Assembly (NCBI GenBank): GCA_013347225.1
Contig: CP054595.1
Span: 682,001 to 746,000 of the forward strand
Direction of reading: 5' to 3'
Length of the DNA: 64,000 bases
From: Candidatus Accumulibacter similis
GTDB taxonomy: Bacteria > Pseudomonadota > Gammaproteobacteria > Burkholderiales > Rhodocyclaceae
Both the position numbers and the translations under genes were made by a program. This document shows, in pieces, positions 43,663 through 53,779 of the stretch. How positions within the stretch are numbered: position 1 is the first letter of the stretch; each line of letters begins with the position of its first letter. The notes below the pieces were generated by a model. The model searched no databases and was not told the origin of the DNA. It saw nothing but the letters and a program-made list of their open reading frames with translations.

Positions 43663-45833
43663 TCGAAGTACAGTCCACCCAGCGGCGGCAAGGTCAGATT
43701 CAGCGACCAGGTACGACCGTGTGCGGCGACCTGCTCGGCAAAGAGCGGCTCGAAGCCGTTGCCGACGTTGCTGCCGCCATAGTACTGTGAGTCGGTATTG
43801 AGCCGCTCGCGATACATTCCCGCCATCGGCACGCCGATCCGGTAACCATGGCGCACGACCGGCGTGAAGTTGCCGACGTACAGGACGGCGCGCGAACGAT
43901 CACGGTTCCAGCGGACGAACGCGACCACCGAGAACTCCGCATCGTCGGCAGCAAGCCATTCGAAACCGGCCGGCTCGAAATCGACCTCATGCAGTGCCGG
44001 GTTGCTGCGGTAGATGCCGTTGAGGTCGCGGATGAGGTCACGCACACCGGCGTGCAACGGAAAATCCAGGAGCCCCCAGTCGAGCGAGGTGTCGTGATTC
44101 CATTCATTCCACTGACCAATCTCGCCACCCATGAACAGCAGCTTCTTGCCCGGATGGGCCCACATGAAGGCGTACAGCGAGCGTAGATTGGCGAACTTCT
44201 GCCAGTAATCACCCGCCATCTTGCTGATCAGCGAACCCTTGCCATGGACGACCTCGTCGTGCGACAGCGGCAGCACGAAGTTCTCGGTGAAGGCGTACAT
44301 CAGGCCGAAACTGAGCTGATTGTGGTGATACTTGCGATGCACCGGATCACGCGCCATGTAGTCGAGGACGTCGTGCATCCAGCCCATGTTCCACTTGTAA
44401 TGGAAGCCGAGGCCGCCCATCTCCGGTGGCCGGCTGACCATTGGCCACGCCGTGGATTCCTCGGCATGCGTCGACGCGGCAGGATGTTCCTGGCCGAGAA
44501 CCTGATTCATGCGGCGCAGAAAAGCAACGGCCTCGAGATTTTCGCGACCACCGTGCACATTCGGCAGCCACTGTCCGTCTTCGCGGCTGTAGTCGCGATA
44601 CAGCATCGATGCGACGGCGTCGACGCGCAGCGCATCCACCCCGTAGCGCTCGATCCAGAAAAGGGCATTGCCGATCAGATAGTTGCTGACTTCGCGGCGG
44701 CCGAAGTTGTAGATCAGGGTACCCCAGTCCTGATGCATTCCCTCGCGCGGGTCGGAATGCTCGTAGAGTGCCGTACCGTCAAAGCGGCCAAGGCCGTGCT
44801 CGTCGGTCGGGAAATGCGCTGGTACCCAGTCGACAATCACTCGCAGACCCGCGGCGTGGCAGGCACGAACGAAGTCGCGGAAGCCGGTTGGCGTGCCATG
44901 GCGGGCGGTTGGCGAGTACAGTCCGAGCGGCTGGTAGCCCCAGGACCCGTCGAATGGGTGTTCGGAAACCGGCAGCAGCTCGAGATGAGTGAAACCGAGG
45001 TCGACGAGGTAGGGGATCAGTGTTTCGCTGAGCCGCTGCCAGTCGGGAAAGCCGCCATCGTCGGCCCGTCTCCAGGAAGCCAGGTGGACCTCGTAGATGG
45101 ACATCGGCGAGCCGAGCTGGTCACCGGCCGGAATCGACGACGCCTCGACGGGCGGCGGCAGGGCGCAGACGACTGACGCGGTCGACGGGCGCATCTCGGC
45201 CTGGAAGCCGTAAGGGTCCGCCTTCAGCGGCAGCAGGTAACCGTCGCGCGAGCGGATTTCGAACTTGTAGTGGGCGCCGGCTGTGACGCCGGGCAGGAAG
45301 ATCTCCCAGACGCCACATTCGCGACGCAGGCGCATCGGGTGTCGACGACCGTCCCAGGTGTTGAAGTCGCCAACGACACTGACGCGTTGCGCATCGGGTG
45401 CCCAGACGGCAAAGGCAGTTCCGGCAATCCCGTCGATCTCACAAAGGTGGGCTCCGAGGCGCTCGAAGGGGCGCAGGTGTGAGCCTTCGGCGAGCAGCCA
45501 GACGTCCATCTCGCCGAGCACGGTCCAGAAGCGATAGGGATCATCGGTTTCCTGTACGCCGTCCAGCCAGCTGATTCGCAGGCGATAGGGGAAATAGTTG
45601 CGGCGGCGGGGAATGACCCCTTCGAAGAAGCCTTCCACTCCCTCTATCCGGCGGTGATCGAGTTCGGCGACCTGACGGCCGGTCTTGGCGTCGATGACTG
45701 CAACCGCGAGCGCGCCGGGCTGCATGCTGCGCACCCAGAGCTTCCCGTCGTCGTCGGTGTGCATTCCAAGGACTGCATAGGGGTCGCTGTGTTGCGCCCG
45801 GTAGAGGGCGATGACGTCCGCAGAGTCAAGCAT
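43650..45833 (-). CDS. glgB: 1,4-alpha-glucan branching enzyme (GlgB)
   Basis: 727 residues, normal for GlgB. Two N-terminal beta domains (second contains [25 protein letters not shown]), then the GH13 barrel: [34 protein letters not shown] (nucleophile), [14 protein letters not shown] (acid/base) and [14 protein letters not shown]. Introduces alpha-1,6 branches into glycogen. Good ribosome-binding site (AAGGAAG) before the ATG; 15 bases after glgP. Confidence 0.97.
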   Translation of the reverse strand: MLDSADVIALYRAQHSDPYAVLGMHTDDDGKLWVRSMQPGALAVAVIDAKTGRQVAELDHRRIEGVEGFFEGVIPRRRNYFPYRLRISWLDGVQETDDPYRFWTVLGEMDVWLLAEGSHLRPFERLGAHLCEIDGIAGTAFAVWAPDAQRVSVVGDFNTWDGRRHPMRLRRECGVWEIFLPGVTAGAHYKFEIRSRDGYLLPLKADPYGFQAEMRPSTASVVCALPPPVEASSIPAGDQLGSPMSIYEVHLASWRRADDGGFPDWQRLSETLIPYLVDLGFTHLELLPVSEHPFDGSWGYQPLGLYSPTARHGTPTGFRDFVRACHAAGLRVIVDWVPAHFPTDEHGLGRFDGTALYEHSDPREGMHQDWGTLIYNFGRREVSNYLIGNALFWIERYGVDALRVDAVASMLYRDYSREDGQWLPNVHGGRENLEAVAFLRRMNQVLGQEHPAASTHAEESTAWPMVSRPPEMGGLGFHYKWNMGWMHDVLDYMARDPVHRKYHHNQLSFGLMYAFTENFVLPLSHDEVVHGKGSLISKMAGDYWQKFANLRSLYAFMWAHPGKKLLFMGGEIGQWNEWNHDTSLDWGLLDFPLHAGVRDLIRDLNGIYRSNPALHEVDFEPAGFEWLAADDAEFSVVAFVRWNRDRSRAVLYVGNFTPVVRHGYRIGVPMAGMYRERLNTDSQYYGGSNVGNGFEPLFAEQVAAHGRTWSLNLTLPPLGGLYFEWTG

Positions 45834-45848
45834 TCGAGACTTCCTTAC

Positions 45849-48296
45849 TTAGAGTGTGCCGATGTGCCAGGTGTCGTTGGCATAGTCGCGAATCGTCCGG
45901 TCGGCTGAGAACGGGCCCATGCCGGCGACGTTGATGATCGCCTTGCGCTGCCATTCGTCGCTGTTCAGGTAGAGTGCGTCGACCCGTCCTTGCGTTGCCA
46001 CGTAGTCGGCGTAGTCGGCGAGCAACAGGTAGTGATCGCCGTAGTGCAGGAGGCTGTTGAAGATATCGTGGTAGCGCGACCGCTCCCCGGGCGAGAAGAA
46101 GCCACTGTCGATGCGGTCGAGTGCCTCCTTCATGGCAGGATCGCTGTGGTACAACGCCAGCGGTTGATGACCAGCCTGCCTGATCGCGCTGACCTGAGCC
46201 GTGTTGTTGCCGAAGATGAAGATGTTGTCGGCGCCGACGTTGTCGCGGATTTCGATGTTGGCACCATCCTCGGTGCCGATCGTGAGCGCACCATTGAGCG
46301 ACAGCTTCATGTTGCCGGTACCGGAGGCTTCGGTGCCGGCCGTCGAGATCTGTTCGGACAGGTTGGCCGCCGGCATGATCAGCTCGGCGATCGACACGCC
46401 GTAGTTGGGGATGAAGACGACCCGCAGCAGATCGCGCGTCCGCGGGTCGTTGTTGACCACCGCAGCCACGTCGTGAATCAGGCGGATCACCTGTTTCGCC
46501 ATGTGGTACGAAGAGGCTGCCTTGCCGGCGAAGATCACGCTGCGCGGGGCGTAGTCGCGCGCCGAACCATCAAGCAGGGCGTTGTAGCGGGTGATGACGT
46601 GCAGCACGTTCAGCAGCTGCCGCTTGTACTCGTGAATCCGCTTCACCTGAACGTCGAACAGGCTGTCGGGGTCGAGACAGACCGCCAGTTCGCGCGCGAC
46701 ATAATTCGCGAGGCGCAGTTTGTTGCCACGCTTCGCTGCCGCGAAGGCATTGCGGAAACCGGCGTCGTCGGCGCTCGCCCGCAGCTCCTGCAGACGCTCC
46801 AGGTCGAGTCGCCAGGTCTTGCCGCCCAGGCGTTCGTCAAGCAGCGTCGACAGCGCCGGGTTGGCCTGTGCCACCCAGCGCCTTGGCGTGACGCCGTTCG
46901 TCTTGTTGTGGAAGCGCTCCGGGTAAAGGCGGGCAAAGTCGGCGAAGATGGTCTGCACCATGAGGTCCGAGTGCAGCTGCGAGACGCCGTTGACCCGATG
47001 GCTGCCGACGATGCAGAGGTTCGCCATGCGCACCCGCTTGTCCTTGTCGTGCCCACCGCCATCATCGATCAGCGAAACCCGCCGCATGAGGTCGATGTCG
47101 CCCGGGTACAGACGGACGACCTCGTCGAGGAATTCCTGGTTGATGCGGTAGATGATCAGGATGTGGCGCGGCAGCACCCGCTGGATCAGTGTCACCTTCC
47201 AGGTTTCGAGCGCTTCCGGCATCAAGGTGTGGTTGGTGTACGAGAAGATCCTGCGGCATTGGTCCCAGGCGGCAGCCCACGGCATTCCATGATCGTCCAC
47301 CAGCAGCCGCATCAGCTCGGCAACACTGATTGCCGGGTGCGTATCATTGAGGTGGATCGCCACGTGCTCGGCGAGGTTGCTGAAGGTGCCATGCTCCGCG
47401 TCGTGGCGTTGCAGGATGTCCTGCAAGGACGCCGAAACGAAGAAGTATTCCTGGCGAAGGCGAAGCTCGCGGCCGGCGGAGGTACTGTCATTCGGGTAGA
47501 GAACCCAGGAGATGTTCTCGAAACGGTTCTTGAAGTCCGCTGCGCGGTGGTAGTCACCGGTGTTGAAGGCGCCGAGGTCGATCTCCGATGGCGCTGCCGC
47601 CTTCCATAGACGCAAGGTACTGACGCGGTCCGTACCGTGGCCCGGAATGACGTAGTCGAACGCCTTCGCCTCGACCGAGTCCGCCGCATGCCATTCCGCC
47701 CATTCGCCGTGGTGCTCGCAGGTGCCGCCGAAGCGAACGGTGTGATGCTTGTTGGCACGCGGGAATTCCCAGGGTGATCGATCCTGCAGCCAGGCTTCCG
47801 GCTTCTCGACCTGTTGCCCGTGAAGGATCGACTGGGCAAACATGCCGTACTCGTAACGGACTCCATAACCCCAGGACGGCAGTCCGAGGGTGGCCATCGA
47901 ATCGAGGAAGCAGGCAGCCAGTCGGCCCAGACCGCCATTGCCCAGCGCTGCATCGGGCTCGCACTCCATCACCTCGTCGAGCGACGGGCCCGGCGGCGTG
48001 AACACGGCCGCAGCCTGGTCGCGCAGCCCGATGGCCGAGAGCGCGTTGTTCATTGCCCGGCCGATCAGGAATTCCATCGACAGGTAGTAGATCCGGCGCG
48101 CCTTGTTGTCGCGGTCCGTATTCTGGGTGCGCACCCAGCGCGCTGCCAACTGCTCCCGTGCTACTTGCGAAAGCGCCAGATAGAGATCGGCGCGGGTGGC
48201 GCGGGTCGGCTCAGCTGCAACAGTTCCGACGAGTTTTTGCTCGATGGCGCAGCGCAGTTGTTCGCTTTCGGAAGAGGGGTTGGCGGCGTCGGACAT
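45849..48296 (-). CDS. glgP: glycogen/starch/alpha-glucan phosphorylase
   Basis: 815 residues, family length. YYLSMEFLIGRAM, ALGNGGLGRLAACFLDSMATL, VKRIHEYKRQLLN, VIFAGKAASSYHMAKQVI and the PLP-lysine block GTEASGTGNMKLSLNGALTIGTEDGANIEI are all present. Releases glucose-1-phosphate from glycogen ends. The ATG at 48296 (MSDAANPSSE) fits the family; an upstream in-frame extension to 48359 overlaps glk and is unlikely. 22 bases after glk. Confidence 0.97.
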   Translation of the reverse strand: MSDAANPSSESEQLRCAIEQKLVGTVAAEPTRATRADLYLALSQVAREQLAARWVRTQNTDRDNKARRIYYLSMEFLIGRAMNNALSAIGLRDQAAAVFTPPGPSLDEVMECEPDAALGNGGLGRLAACFLDSMATLGLPSWGYGVRYEYGMFAQSILHGQQVEKPEAWLQDRSPWEFPRANKHHTVRFGGTCEHHGEWAEWHAADSVEAKAFDYVIPGHGTDRVSTLRLWKAAAPSEIDLGAFNTGDYHRAADFKNRFENISWVLYPNDSTSAGRELRLRQEYFFVSASLQDILQRHDAEHGTFSNLAEHVAIHLNDTHPAISVAELMRLLVDDHGMPWAAAWDQCRRIFSYTNHTLMPEALETWKVTLIQRVLPRHILIIYRINQEFLDEVVRLYPGDIDLMRRVSLIDDGGGHDKDKRVRMANLCIVGSHRVNGVSQLHSDLMVQTIFADFARLYPERFHNKTNGVTPRRWVAQANPALSTLLDERLGGKTWRLDLERLQELRASADDAGFRNAFAAAKRGNKLRLANYVARELAVCLDPDSLFDVQVKRIHEYKRQLLNVLHVITRYNALLDGSARDYAPRSVIFAGKAASSYHMAKQVIRLIHDVAAVVNNDPRTRDLLRVVFIPNYGVSIAELIMPAANLSEQISTAGTEASGTGNMKLSLNGALTIGTEDGANIEIRDNVGADNIFIFGNNTAQVSAIRQAGHQPLALYHSDPAMKEALDRIDSGFFSPGERSRYHDIFNSLLHYGDHYLLLADYADYVATQGRVDALYLNSDEWQRKAIINVAGMGPFSADRTIRDYANDTWHIGTL

Positions 48297-48318
48297 CAGA
48301 CTCGTACTCCAAAAAGGT

Positions 48319-49284
48319 TCATGGGCAACCCTCGCACTCGGCCAGGGCATGGGCAGCACCCAGCAGAGCCGGTGCAGGAGAAAGGATCACATAGGTCGGA
48401 ATTGCGGCCAGATAGGAAGCGAAGCGCCCCTTGGCCTCGAACCGCGCGCGGAAGCGCGAGCGATCGAAGATATCCCCGAGACGGGGAATGATACCACCGC
48501 CAACATAAACGCCACCCTGTGCGCCGAGGGTGAGTGCGAGATTGCCGGCCAGCGAGCCGAGCAGCGCGCAGAAGGTGTCGATCACCGCCGCGCACTGCAG
48601 ATCGTCGCCGGCCACGGCGCGTGCAACGATCTCGGCGGTGCTCAGGGGCACGTGCGTTCGTCCGTCCACCGTTGCGACCAGGCGATGCAGCAGTGGCAGG
48701 CCGCTGCCGGACACGATTCTCTCGGCAGAGACGTGCTGGAACTCGCGCCAGGCCAGCGCCAGGATTGCCGCCTCGCGCTCGTCTGCCGGGGCGAGCGAGC
48801 AATGACCGCCTTCGCCGCTTAGAGGCAGCCAGTGGTCAGCATGGCGGACGAGGCCGGAAACACCCAGCCCGGTGCCCGGACCGAGAACGGCCTTGGCTGC
48901 GCCGGCCACCGGGATGCCGCCGCCGACCGGCCGCAGTTCGGCAGCGGGCAGATGCGGCAGCGACAGGGCGAGGGCGCTGAAGTCGTTGAGAAGCAGCAGC
49001 CGCCGCAGCCCCAGCCGCGACCTGATGCTCTCGCGGGAGAAGCTCCACGAGGCGTTCGTCAGCGTGACGACACCCTCGTGTACCGGCGCCGCAATGGCGA
49101 TCGCAGCGGCAGATGGGGCAGGGCTGGCAGTTGCTGCCAGGTAGGCCTGCATCGCCTCGACGGGCCCCGCGAAGTCGGCAACTGCCAGCAACTGCACTTG
49201 CCGTGGCGTGTTAGCTGCGTCGAGCAGCGCGAAGCGGGCATGCGTGCCGCCGATGTCGGCAACGATTCGTGTCGGCAGGTTCAT
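48319..49284 (-). CDS. glk: glucokinase
   Basis: 321 residues, Glk family (ROK-unrelated type as in E. coli). ADIGGTHARFALLD is the phosphate-binding loop, LLLNDFSALALSLP contains the catalytic Asp, AVLGPGTGLGVSGLV and VYVGGGIIPRLGD follow. Phosphorylates glucose from debranching or uptake. ATG 49284 chosen; an in-frame GTG lies at 49296. First gene of the glycogen operon; its promoter should be in 49285-49617. Confidence 0.94.
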   Translation of the reverse strand: MNLPTRIVADIGGTHARFALLDAANTPRQVQLLAVADFAGPVEAMQAYLAATASPAPSAAAIAIAAPVHEGVVTLTNASWSFSRESIRSRLGLRRLLLLNDFSALALSLPHLPAAELRPVGGGIPVAGAAKAVLGPGTGLGVSGLVRHADHWLPLSGEGGHCSLAPADEREAAILALAWREFQHVSAERIVSGSGLPLLHRLVATVDGRTHVPLSTAEIVARAVAGDDLQCAAVIDTFCALLGSLAGNLALTLGAQGGVYVGGGIIPRLGDIFDRSRFRARFEAKGRFASYLAAIPTYVILSPAPALLGAAHALAECEGCP

Positions 49285-49617
49285 TGGTGCCCGCACCAGC
49301 GATTGCCTGTCTGGGTCTGCTGCCGTTGGCGCACACGCTGCCGTCGGCCTGCGTCGAGATGAGCGATGGTCATGGGGTTCGGGGCGACATTATCTCCGCC
49401 TGGCGTGATTGGTGATGGTATTGCAGGCCCTGGTCAGGGGCCGGGATGCCAGGCAGCAACCGGTCTGGATAGAATCTTCGCATCAAACGCGAGATTAATC
49501 AAAGACCCTGCTAACATGACCCGGGCGTGCGGTGGCAAGCCTCGCCGTACCAGCCGGCCGGCCGCAGCGGCCGGCGGTGGATTGCTTCAGGAAGCGTCCT
49601 CGGGGACAGAGGTATCG
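49285..49617. other. divergent intergenic region between glk and the 2-hydroxyacid dehydrogenase
   Basis: 333 bases that must carry the promoters of both the leftward glycogen operon and the rightward dehydrogenase. No gene recognised. A TAGAAT near 49469 could be a rightward -10 box but has no convincing -35. An ATG at 49516 would extend the dehydrogenase by 34 unconserved, low-complexity residues and is not preferred. Confidence 0.4.
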
Positions 49618-51027
49618 GTGGACAACGAACATCTGATCAGCACACTCGGTGAAGTGGTGGGCGAGGCGAACGTGCTGGCCGGCGCCGAGGCGATGGCCGG
49701 GCATCTGGTCGACTGGCGTGGTCGCTATCGCGGCACCGCCGTCTGCGTCGTCAGGCCGTCGACCACGGCCGAGGTGTCGGCGGTGGTCCGGTTGTGCGCG
49801 CAGGCTGGCGTGGCGATGGTGCCGCAGGGCGGCAACACCAGCCTCTGCGGCGCGGCGACGCCGACCGCCGACGGCCGCTCGGTGGTGATCAGCCTCACAC
49901 GGCTCAATCGCGTGCGGGCGATCGATGCGGCGAACAATACGATCACTGTCGAAGCGGGTTGCCTCCTGCAGCGGGTCCAGGAGGCTGCCGCGGCAGCAGG
50001 ACGCCTGTTTCCGCTGTCACTCGCCGCCGAGGGAAGCTGCCAGATCGGTGGCAATCTGTCGACCAATGCCGGCGGTGTGCAGGTTCTGCGTTACGGCAAC
50101 GCGCGCGAACTGACTCTGGGTCTCGAGGTGGTCCTGCCCAGCGGTGAGATCTGGGATGGGCTGCGCGGCCTGCGCAAGGACAATACCGGCTACGACCTCA
50201 AGCACCTTTTCATCGGCGCGGAAGGAACGCTCGGCATCATCACGGCCGCCGTGTTGCGACTCTTTCCCTGGCCGCGGGCGAAGGCGACCGCCTGGCTGGC
50301 GATTGCTGCCCCGGTCACGGCGGTGCGCCTGCTGGGCGCCCTGCAGGATCGCTTCGGTCCGGCGCTCACTGCCTGCGAACTGGTTTCCGACGTCGCCCTG
50401 GGCTTGGTTCACCGACACATCCCCGGTCCCCACCCGGTGCTGACAGAAAGTCCGTGGCACCTGCTGGTCGAGTTGTCCGCTGGCGGTGACGAACTTGTCC
50501 TGCATGAGGCGCTGGCCTCCTGCCTGGCGAGCATGATCGATGATGGGACGGTCGCTGACGTCGTGCTGGCGCAGAGCGGCGAGCAGGCGCGGCGGCTATG
50601 GACGCTGCGCGAGAGCATTGGCGAGGCGCAGCGGATCGAGGGCTCGAGCATCAAGCACGACGTTTCACTGCCGATCTCGCGCCTGCCCGAGTTCGTCGAG
50701 CGCGCAGACCGTGCCTTGGTCGAGGCTTTCCCCGGAATCAGGATCGTCACCTTCGGCCATGTAGGCGATGGCAATCTGCATTATAACCAGTCGCAACCGG
50801 CAGTTGGAGACCAGGCCGCGTTCTTGGCCGCGCAGCCGCAGGTCGACCGCGTCGTGCATGACCTCGTGCAGGAGCTCGGCGGCAGCATCAGTGCCGAGCA
50901 TGGTATCGGCCAGTTGAAGCGCGCGGAGCTGTTGCGCTACACGGCGCCGCTGGAGATCGGCATGATGCGCGCCGTCAAGGCGGCCCTTGACCCGTGTGGA
51001 TTGATGAATCCCGGCAAGCTGTTGTGA
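49618..51027 (+). CDS. FAD-binding 2-hydroxyacid dehydrogenase (D-2-hydroxyglutarate/D-lactate/glycolate oxidase GlcD-like)
   Basis: 469 residues from GTG behind AGAGG. FAD-binding PCMH domain (VPQGGNTSLCGAA, GGNLSTNAGGVQVLRYGNARELTLGLEVVLPSGE-type blocks) followed by the FAD-linked oxidase C-terminal domain (TFGHVGDGNLHYN, ISAEHGIGQLKR, AALDPCGLMNPGKLL). Relatives oxidise D-2-hydroxyacids and pass electrons to ETF, quinone or cytochrome. The choice between D-2-hydroxyglutarate, D-lactate and glycolate cannot be made here; no GlcE or GlcF gene is adjacent, which favours a single-subunit enzyme. Confidence 0.9.
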   Translation: MDNEHLISTLGEVVGEANVLAGAEAMAGHLVDWRGRYRGTAVCVVRPSTTAEVSAVVRLCAQAGVAMVPQGGNTSLCGAATPTADGRSVVISLTRLNRVRAIDAANNTITVEAGCLLQRVQEAAAAAGRLFPLSLAAEGSCQIGGNLSTNAGGVQVLRYGNARELTLGLEVVLPSGEIWDGLRGLRKDNTGYDLKHLFIGAEGTLGIITAAVLRLFPWPRAKATAWLAIAAPVTAVRLLGALQDRFGPALTACELVSDVALGLVHRHIPGPHPVLTESPWHLLVELSAGGDELVLHEALASCLASMIDDGTVADVVLAQSGEQARRLWTLRESIGEAQRIEGSSIKHDVSLPISRLPEFVERADRALVEAFPGIRIVTFGHVGDGNLHYNQSQPAVGDQAAFLAAQPQVDRVVHDLVQELGGSISAEHGIGQLKRAELLRYTAPLEIGMMRAVKAALDPCGLMNPGKLL

Positions 51028-51048
51028 AGGCCGGTCGAAACTGGCGGA

Positions 51049-51918
51049 TCAGTGTCGTGTCGTCGGTGCTGTCGTCGCCTGTCCGGCGAACAACTCGTCG
51101 ATCGCTGACGCGTCGAAACGGTACTCGCGGTTGCAGATCTCATCCCTGAGCAGCACTTCGCCGCGCTCGCGCAGAGTGGCATAGACTTCACTGGCGCCCA
51201 GGGTACGCAGGAGCGCGCAGGCCTTCTGCCAATCCTCGGGGCAGTTGAGGGCGACGGGTTGGGCGGCAAAAAGGCGGATCGATTCCTCGGGAAAGAGCCG
51301 GGGCAAGAGTTCTTCAGCCGCCAGCGAGAGCAGTTCCGGACGACTGACGGTCGTTGCCAGCGCCTCCGCGCGGGCCCAACCGTCCGCATCGCGTCCCTCG
51401 GTCGTCGGCAGCTTCTGTAGCAGCAGGCCGGCGGCGGTCTCGTCCGATACGGCCAGGAAGAGGCGCGCCGGCAGTTGCACCGACTGCCCCAGATAGTGCT
51501 CGAACACTTGGGCGATACTGTCGCCGTCGATCGGTACGATGCTCTGGTAGGGTTCACGCATTGAAGGCATGTCGAGGGAGAGAAGCAGTTGGCCATCGCC
51601 GAGAAGCTCGGCCAGGGATCCTTCGACGATCTCTTGCACGCACTTCGCCATGCCGCGAATCTGCAGTTGCTCGGTGCAGTCGATTACCAGCAGGGAGACC
51701 GGCCCGTTGCCACGCAACTGGATCGTCACCCGCCCCGGCTGCTTCAGGTTGCTGTTGACGAGCAGGCTGCTGGCCGACAATTCGCCAAGCAGCTGTGTCA
51801 CCGGCAATGGGTAGCCGCGGTCCTGGAGCAGTTGCTGCCACACCGGGCCGAGCCGGACCAACGCGCCGGCGATGTCGAGATCGTCGAGCAGGAAGCGGCA
51901 CAGGCAGTCGGTGGTCAT
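51049..51918 (-). CDS. hslO: Hsp33-family redox chaperone HslO with degraded zinc switch
   Basis: 289 residues, family length. The N-terminal chaperone domain (CLCRFLLDDLDIAGALVRLG, GELSASSLLVNSNLKQPGRVTIQLRG, VPIDGDSIAQVFEHYLGQS) is well conserved. The C-terminal redox switch normally has four zinc-binding cysteines, CxC and CxxC. Here the first site reads LNCPEDWQ (second Cys replaced by Glu) and the second reads RDEICNREY (first Cys replaced by Asp), leaving two of four. The fold around them is intact (RTLGASEV, YRFDASAIDELF). It follows nadA on the minus strand after 157 bases. It probably still binds unfolded protein, but the classical oxidative activation is doubtful. Confidence 0.9.
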   Translation of the reverse strand: MTTDCLCRFLLDDLDIAGALVRLGPVWQQLLQDRGYPLPVTQLLGELSASSLLVNSNLKQPGRVTIQLRGNGPVSLLVIDCTEQLQIRGMAKCVQEIVEGSLAELLGDGQLLLSLDMPSMREPYQSIVPIDGDSIAQVFEHYLGQSVQLPARLFLAVSDETAAGLLLQKLPTTEGRDADGWARAEALATTVSRPELLSLAAEELLPRLFPEESIRLFAAQPVALNCPEDWQKACALLRTLGASEVYATLRERGEVLLRDEICNREYRFDASAIDELFAGQATTAPTTRH

Positions 51919-52075
51919 TGACGTGCGTGGGCTGCGGGCGGCCGCTGCACGGCAGCAGGCGCTCGCCGGCAGCGCACCGGCAAGTCGCATCCCGCCTTCA
52001 TCGCTGCCGCGAGTTGCCAGCCGATGGCTGTGCCGCGCTGCTGCACGGATGTCTCCCAGGCATGCAATGCCGTCT

Positions 52076-53173
52076 TCACGACACCTCGAGCATGCGGTCG
52101 AGTGCCAGCTTGGCGAGTTCCTTCTCATGCTCGGGCACGCGGATCTGGTTGACCACCTTCCCGTCCGCCAGGTTTTCCAGGCTCCATGCCAGATGTTGTG
52201 GGTCGATGCGCTGCATCGTGGAACACATGCAGACCGTCGGTGCCATGAACTGAACGATCTTGCCCTCGTGCCTGACCTCTTCGGCGAGGCGGTTCACCAG
52301 GTTCAGCTCGGTGCCGACCAGCCAGCGTGTGTTGGCGCTGGCTTCCTTGATCGTGCGGACGATGTGTTCGGTCGATCCGACGAAGTCCGATTGCCGGCAG
52401 ACCTCGAAACTGCACTCGGGGTGGGAGATCACCAGCCCGTCCGGATGCTGGTTGCGAAAACGCAGGATGTGCGCCGGCTGGAACATCTGGTGCACCGAGC
52501 AGTGGCCCTTCCAGAGCAGGAGTCGGGCAGCGCGGATCTGCTCTGGAGTCAGGCCGCCCAGCTCGAGATCGGGATCCCAGACCACCATCTCTTCAAGCGG
52601 GATGCCCATCTGGAATCCTGTCCAGCGTCCGAGATGCTGATCGGGAAAGAAGAGAATCTTCTCCCGCCGCGCGAAGGCCCAAGCGGCGATGGTGCCGGCG
52701 TTGGAGGAGGTACAGACAATGCCGCCATGCTCGCCGCAAAAGGCCTTGAGGTCGGCCGCCGAGTTGATGTAGGTCACCGGGGTGACCACCTGATCGGCGT
52801 CGATCACCTCGCCGAGTTCCCGCCAGCAGCGTTCTACCTTGGCGAGGTTCGCCATGTCGGCCATCGAGCAGCCGGCGGCCAGATCGGGCAGGATGGCGAT
52901 CTGTTCGGGCTTCGACATGATGTCGGCAACTTCGGCCATGAAGTGAACGCCGCAGAATACGATGAAGCGGGAATCGGTACTCGCCGCCAGGCGCGACAGC
53001 TTGAGCGAATCGCCGGTCAGGTCAGCGTATTGGTAGACGTCGGCGCGCTGATAGTGATGACAGAGCAGCACGACTTCCCTGCCCAGGCGTGCGCGGGCGG
53101 TGCGGATGCGCTGGTGGCAGGCGTCGTCCTGCAACTGGTTGAACTTATCGAAACTGATGGTGGCGGTCTGCAT
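52076..53173 (-). CDS. nadA: quinolinate synthase A
   Basis: 365 residues. [4Fe-4S] enzyme joining iminoaspartate and dihydroxyacetone phosphate in NAD synthesis. LLCHHYQRADVYQYADLTGDSLKLSR is the N-terminal signature; the three cluster cysteines lie in FIVFCGVHFMAE, GIVCTSSNAG and PTVCMCSTMQR; ISHPECSFEV is conserved. ATG at 53173 with an A-rich leader. Followed on the same strand by hslO. Confidence 0.97.
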   Translation of the reverse strand: MQTATISFDKFNQLQDDACHQRIRTARARLGREVVLLCHHYQRADVYQYADLTGDSLKLSRLAASTDSRFIVFCGVHFMAEVADIMSKPEQIAILPDLAAGCSMADMANLAKVERCWRELGEVIDADQVVTPVTYINSAADLKAFCGEHGGIVCTSSNAGTIAAWAFARREKILFFPDQHLGRWTGFQMGIPLEEMVVWDPDLELGGLTPEQIRAARLLLWKGHCSVHQMFQPAHILRFRNQHPDGLVISHPECSFEVCRQSDFVGSTEHIVRTIKEASANTRWLVGTELNLVNRLAEEVRHEGKIVQFMAPTVCMCSTMQRIDPQHLAWSLENLADGKVVNQIRVPEHEKELAKLALDRMLEVS

Positions 53174-53329
53174 GTGTGGTGGTCGAATCGATATGGGTGG
53201 AAGCCCGGTCGGAGGGGGGAATCGAGTCCCCGTGCTGGTGCATCAATCCACTGCGTCGCCGGCCTGCGGCGTCGCTCGTCGCCGCCCGGCATTGCGGCTC
53301 GTTGGCGATGATCTCAGTTTCACAGCCTC

Positions 53330-53779
53330 TCAGCTCTGCCATGGCAGGCCGGCGTGGCGCCAGCCACCGACCCTGCCGCGCTGGCCGCTGGCGTCGACAT
53401 CGCCCTCGAAGCCCTCGAGCACGTTGTAACATTCGCGGTCCATGGCCTGAGTCGCGAGCGCGGCGGCATGGTGCGAACGCGCTCCGCTGCGGCAGATGAA
53501 CAGCAGCAGCGCCTCACGATCGGCCTGCTGCCTGAGCTGGGCGAGAAAATGGGAGTTCGGCCGGCTGTCCGGGTAACCCAGCCACTCGATCTCGATGGCG
53601 CCGGGGATCCTGCCCACCCAATCCCACTCTGCCCGTGTGCGCACGTCGACCAATCGCGCTCCCGGCGCCAGTTGCCAGACCTCGAAAGCTTCACGCGGCG
53701 TCAGCGCACCGGCGTAAGGCAGGCCCAGCTCCTGCCCGCGCTCGCGGGCGAGTTGCAGCAGGTCGGTCAGTCTTCCCAT
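53330..53779 (-). CDS. rhodanese-like domain sulfurtransferase
   Basis: 149 residues, single rhodanese domain. GARLVDVRTRAEWDWVGRIPGAIEIEW is the opening block and LLLFICRSGARSHHAAALA contains the active-site cysteine loop (CRSGAR). The ~30 N-terminal residues (MGRLTDLLQLARERGQELGL) are a family-specific helix. ATG 53779 fits the domain start. Divergent from glnA. Probable persulfide transfer; partner unknown. Confidence 0.92.
   Translation of the reverse strand: MGRLTDLLQLARERGQELGLPYAGALTPREAFEVWQLAPGARLVDVRTRAEWDWVGRIPGAIEIEWLGYPDSRPNSHFLAQLRQQADREALLLFICRSGARSHHAAALATQAMDRECYNVLEGFEGDVDASGQRGRVGGWRHAGLPWQS

Noticed and set aside
45990..47609. Plus-strand ORF of 539 codons opposite glgP
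   Set aside because: Antisense shadow of the phosphorylase, which has every catalytic motif on the minus strand.
49516..49617. Upstream ATG start for the 2-hydroxyacid dehydrogenase
   Set aside because: It adds 34 Arg/Gly/Ala-rich residues absent from the family pattern, while GTG 49618 has a ribosome-binding site and the usual N-terminus.
53190..53260. Possible tRNA-like T-arm (GGGGACTCGATTCCCC on the minus strand)
   Set aside because: The loop lacks the TTC of a T-loop, and no acceptor stem, anticodon arm or CCA was found around it.
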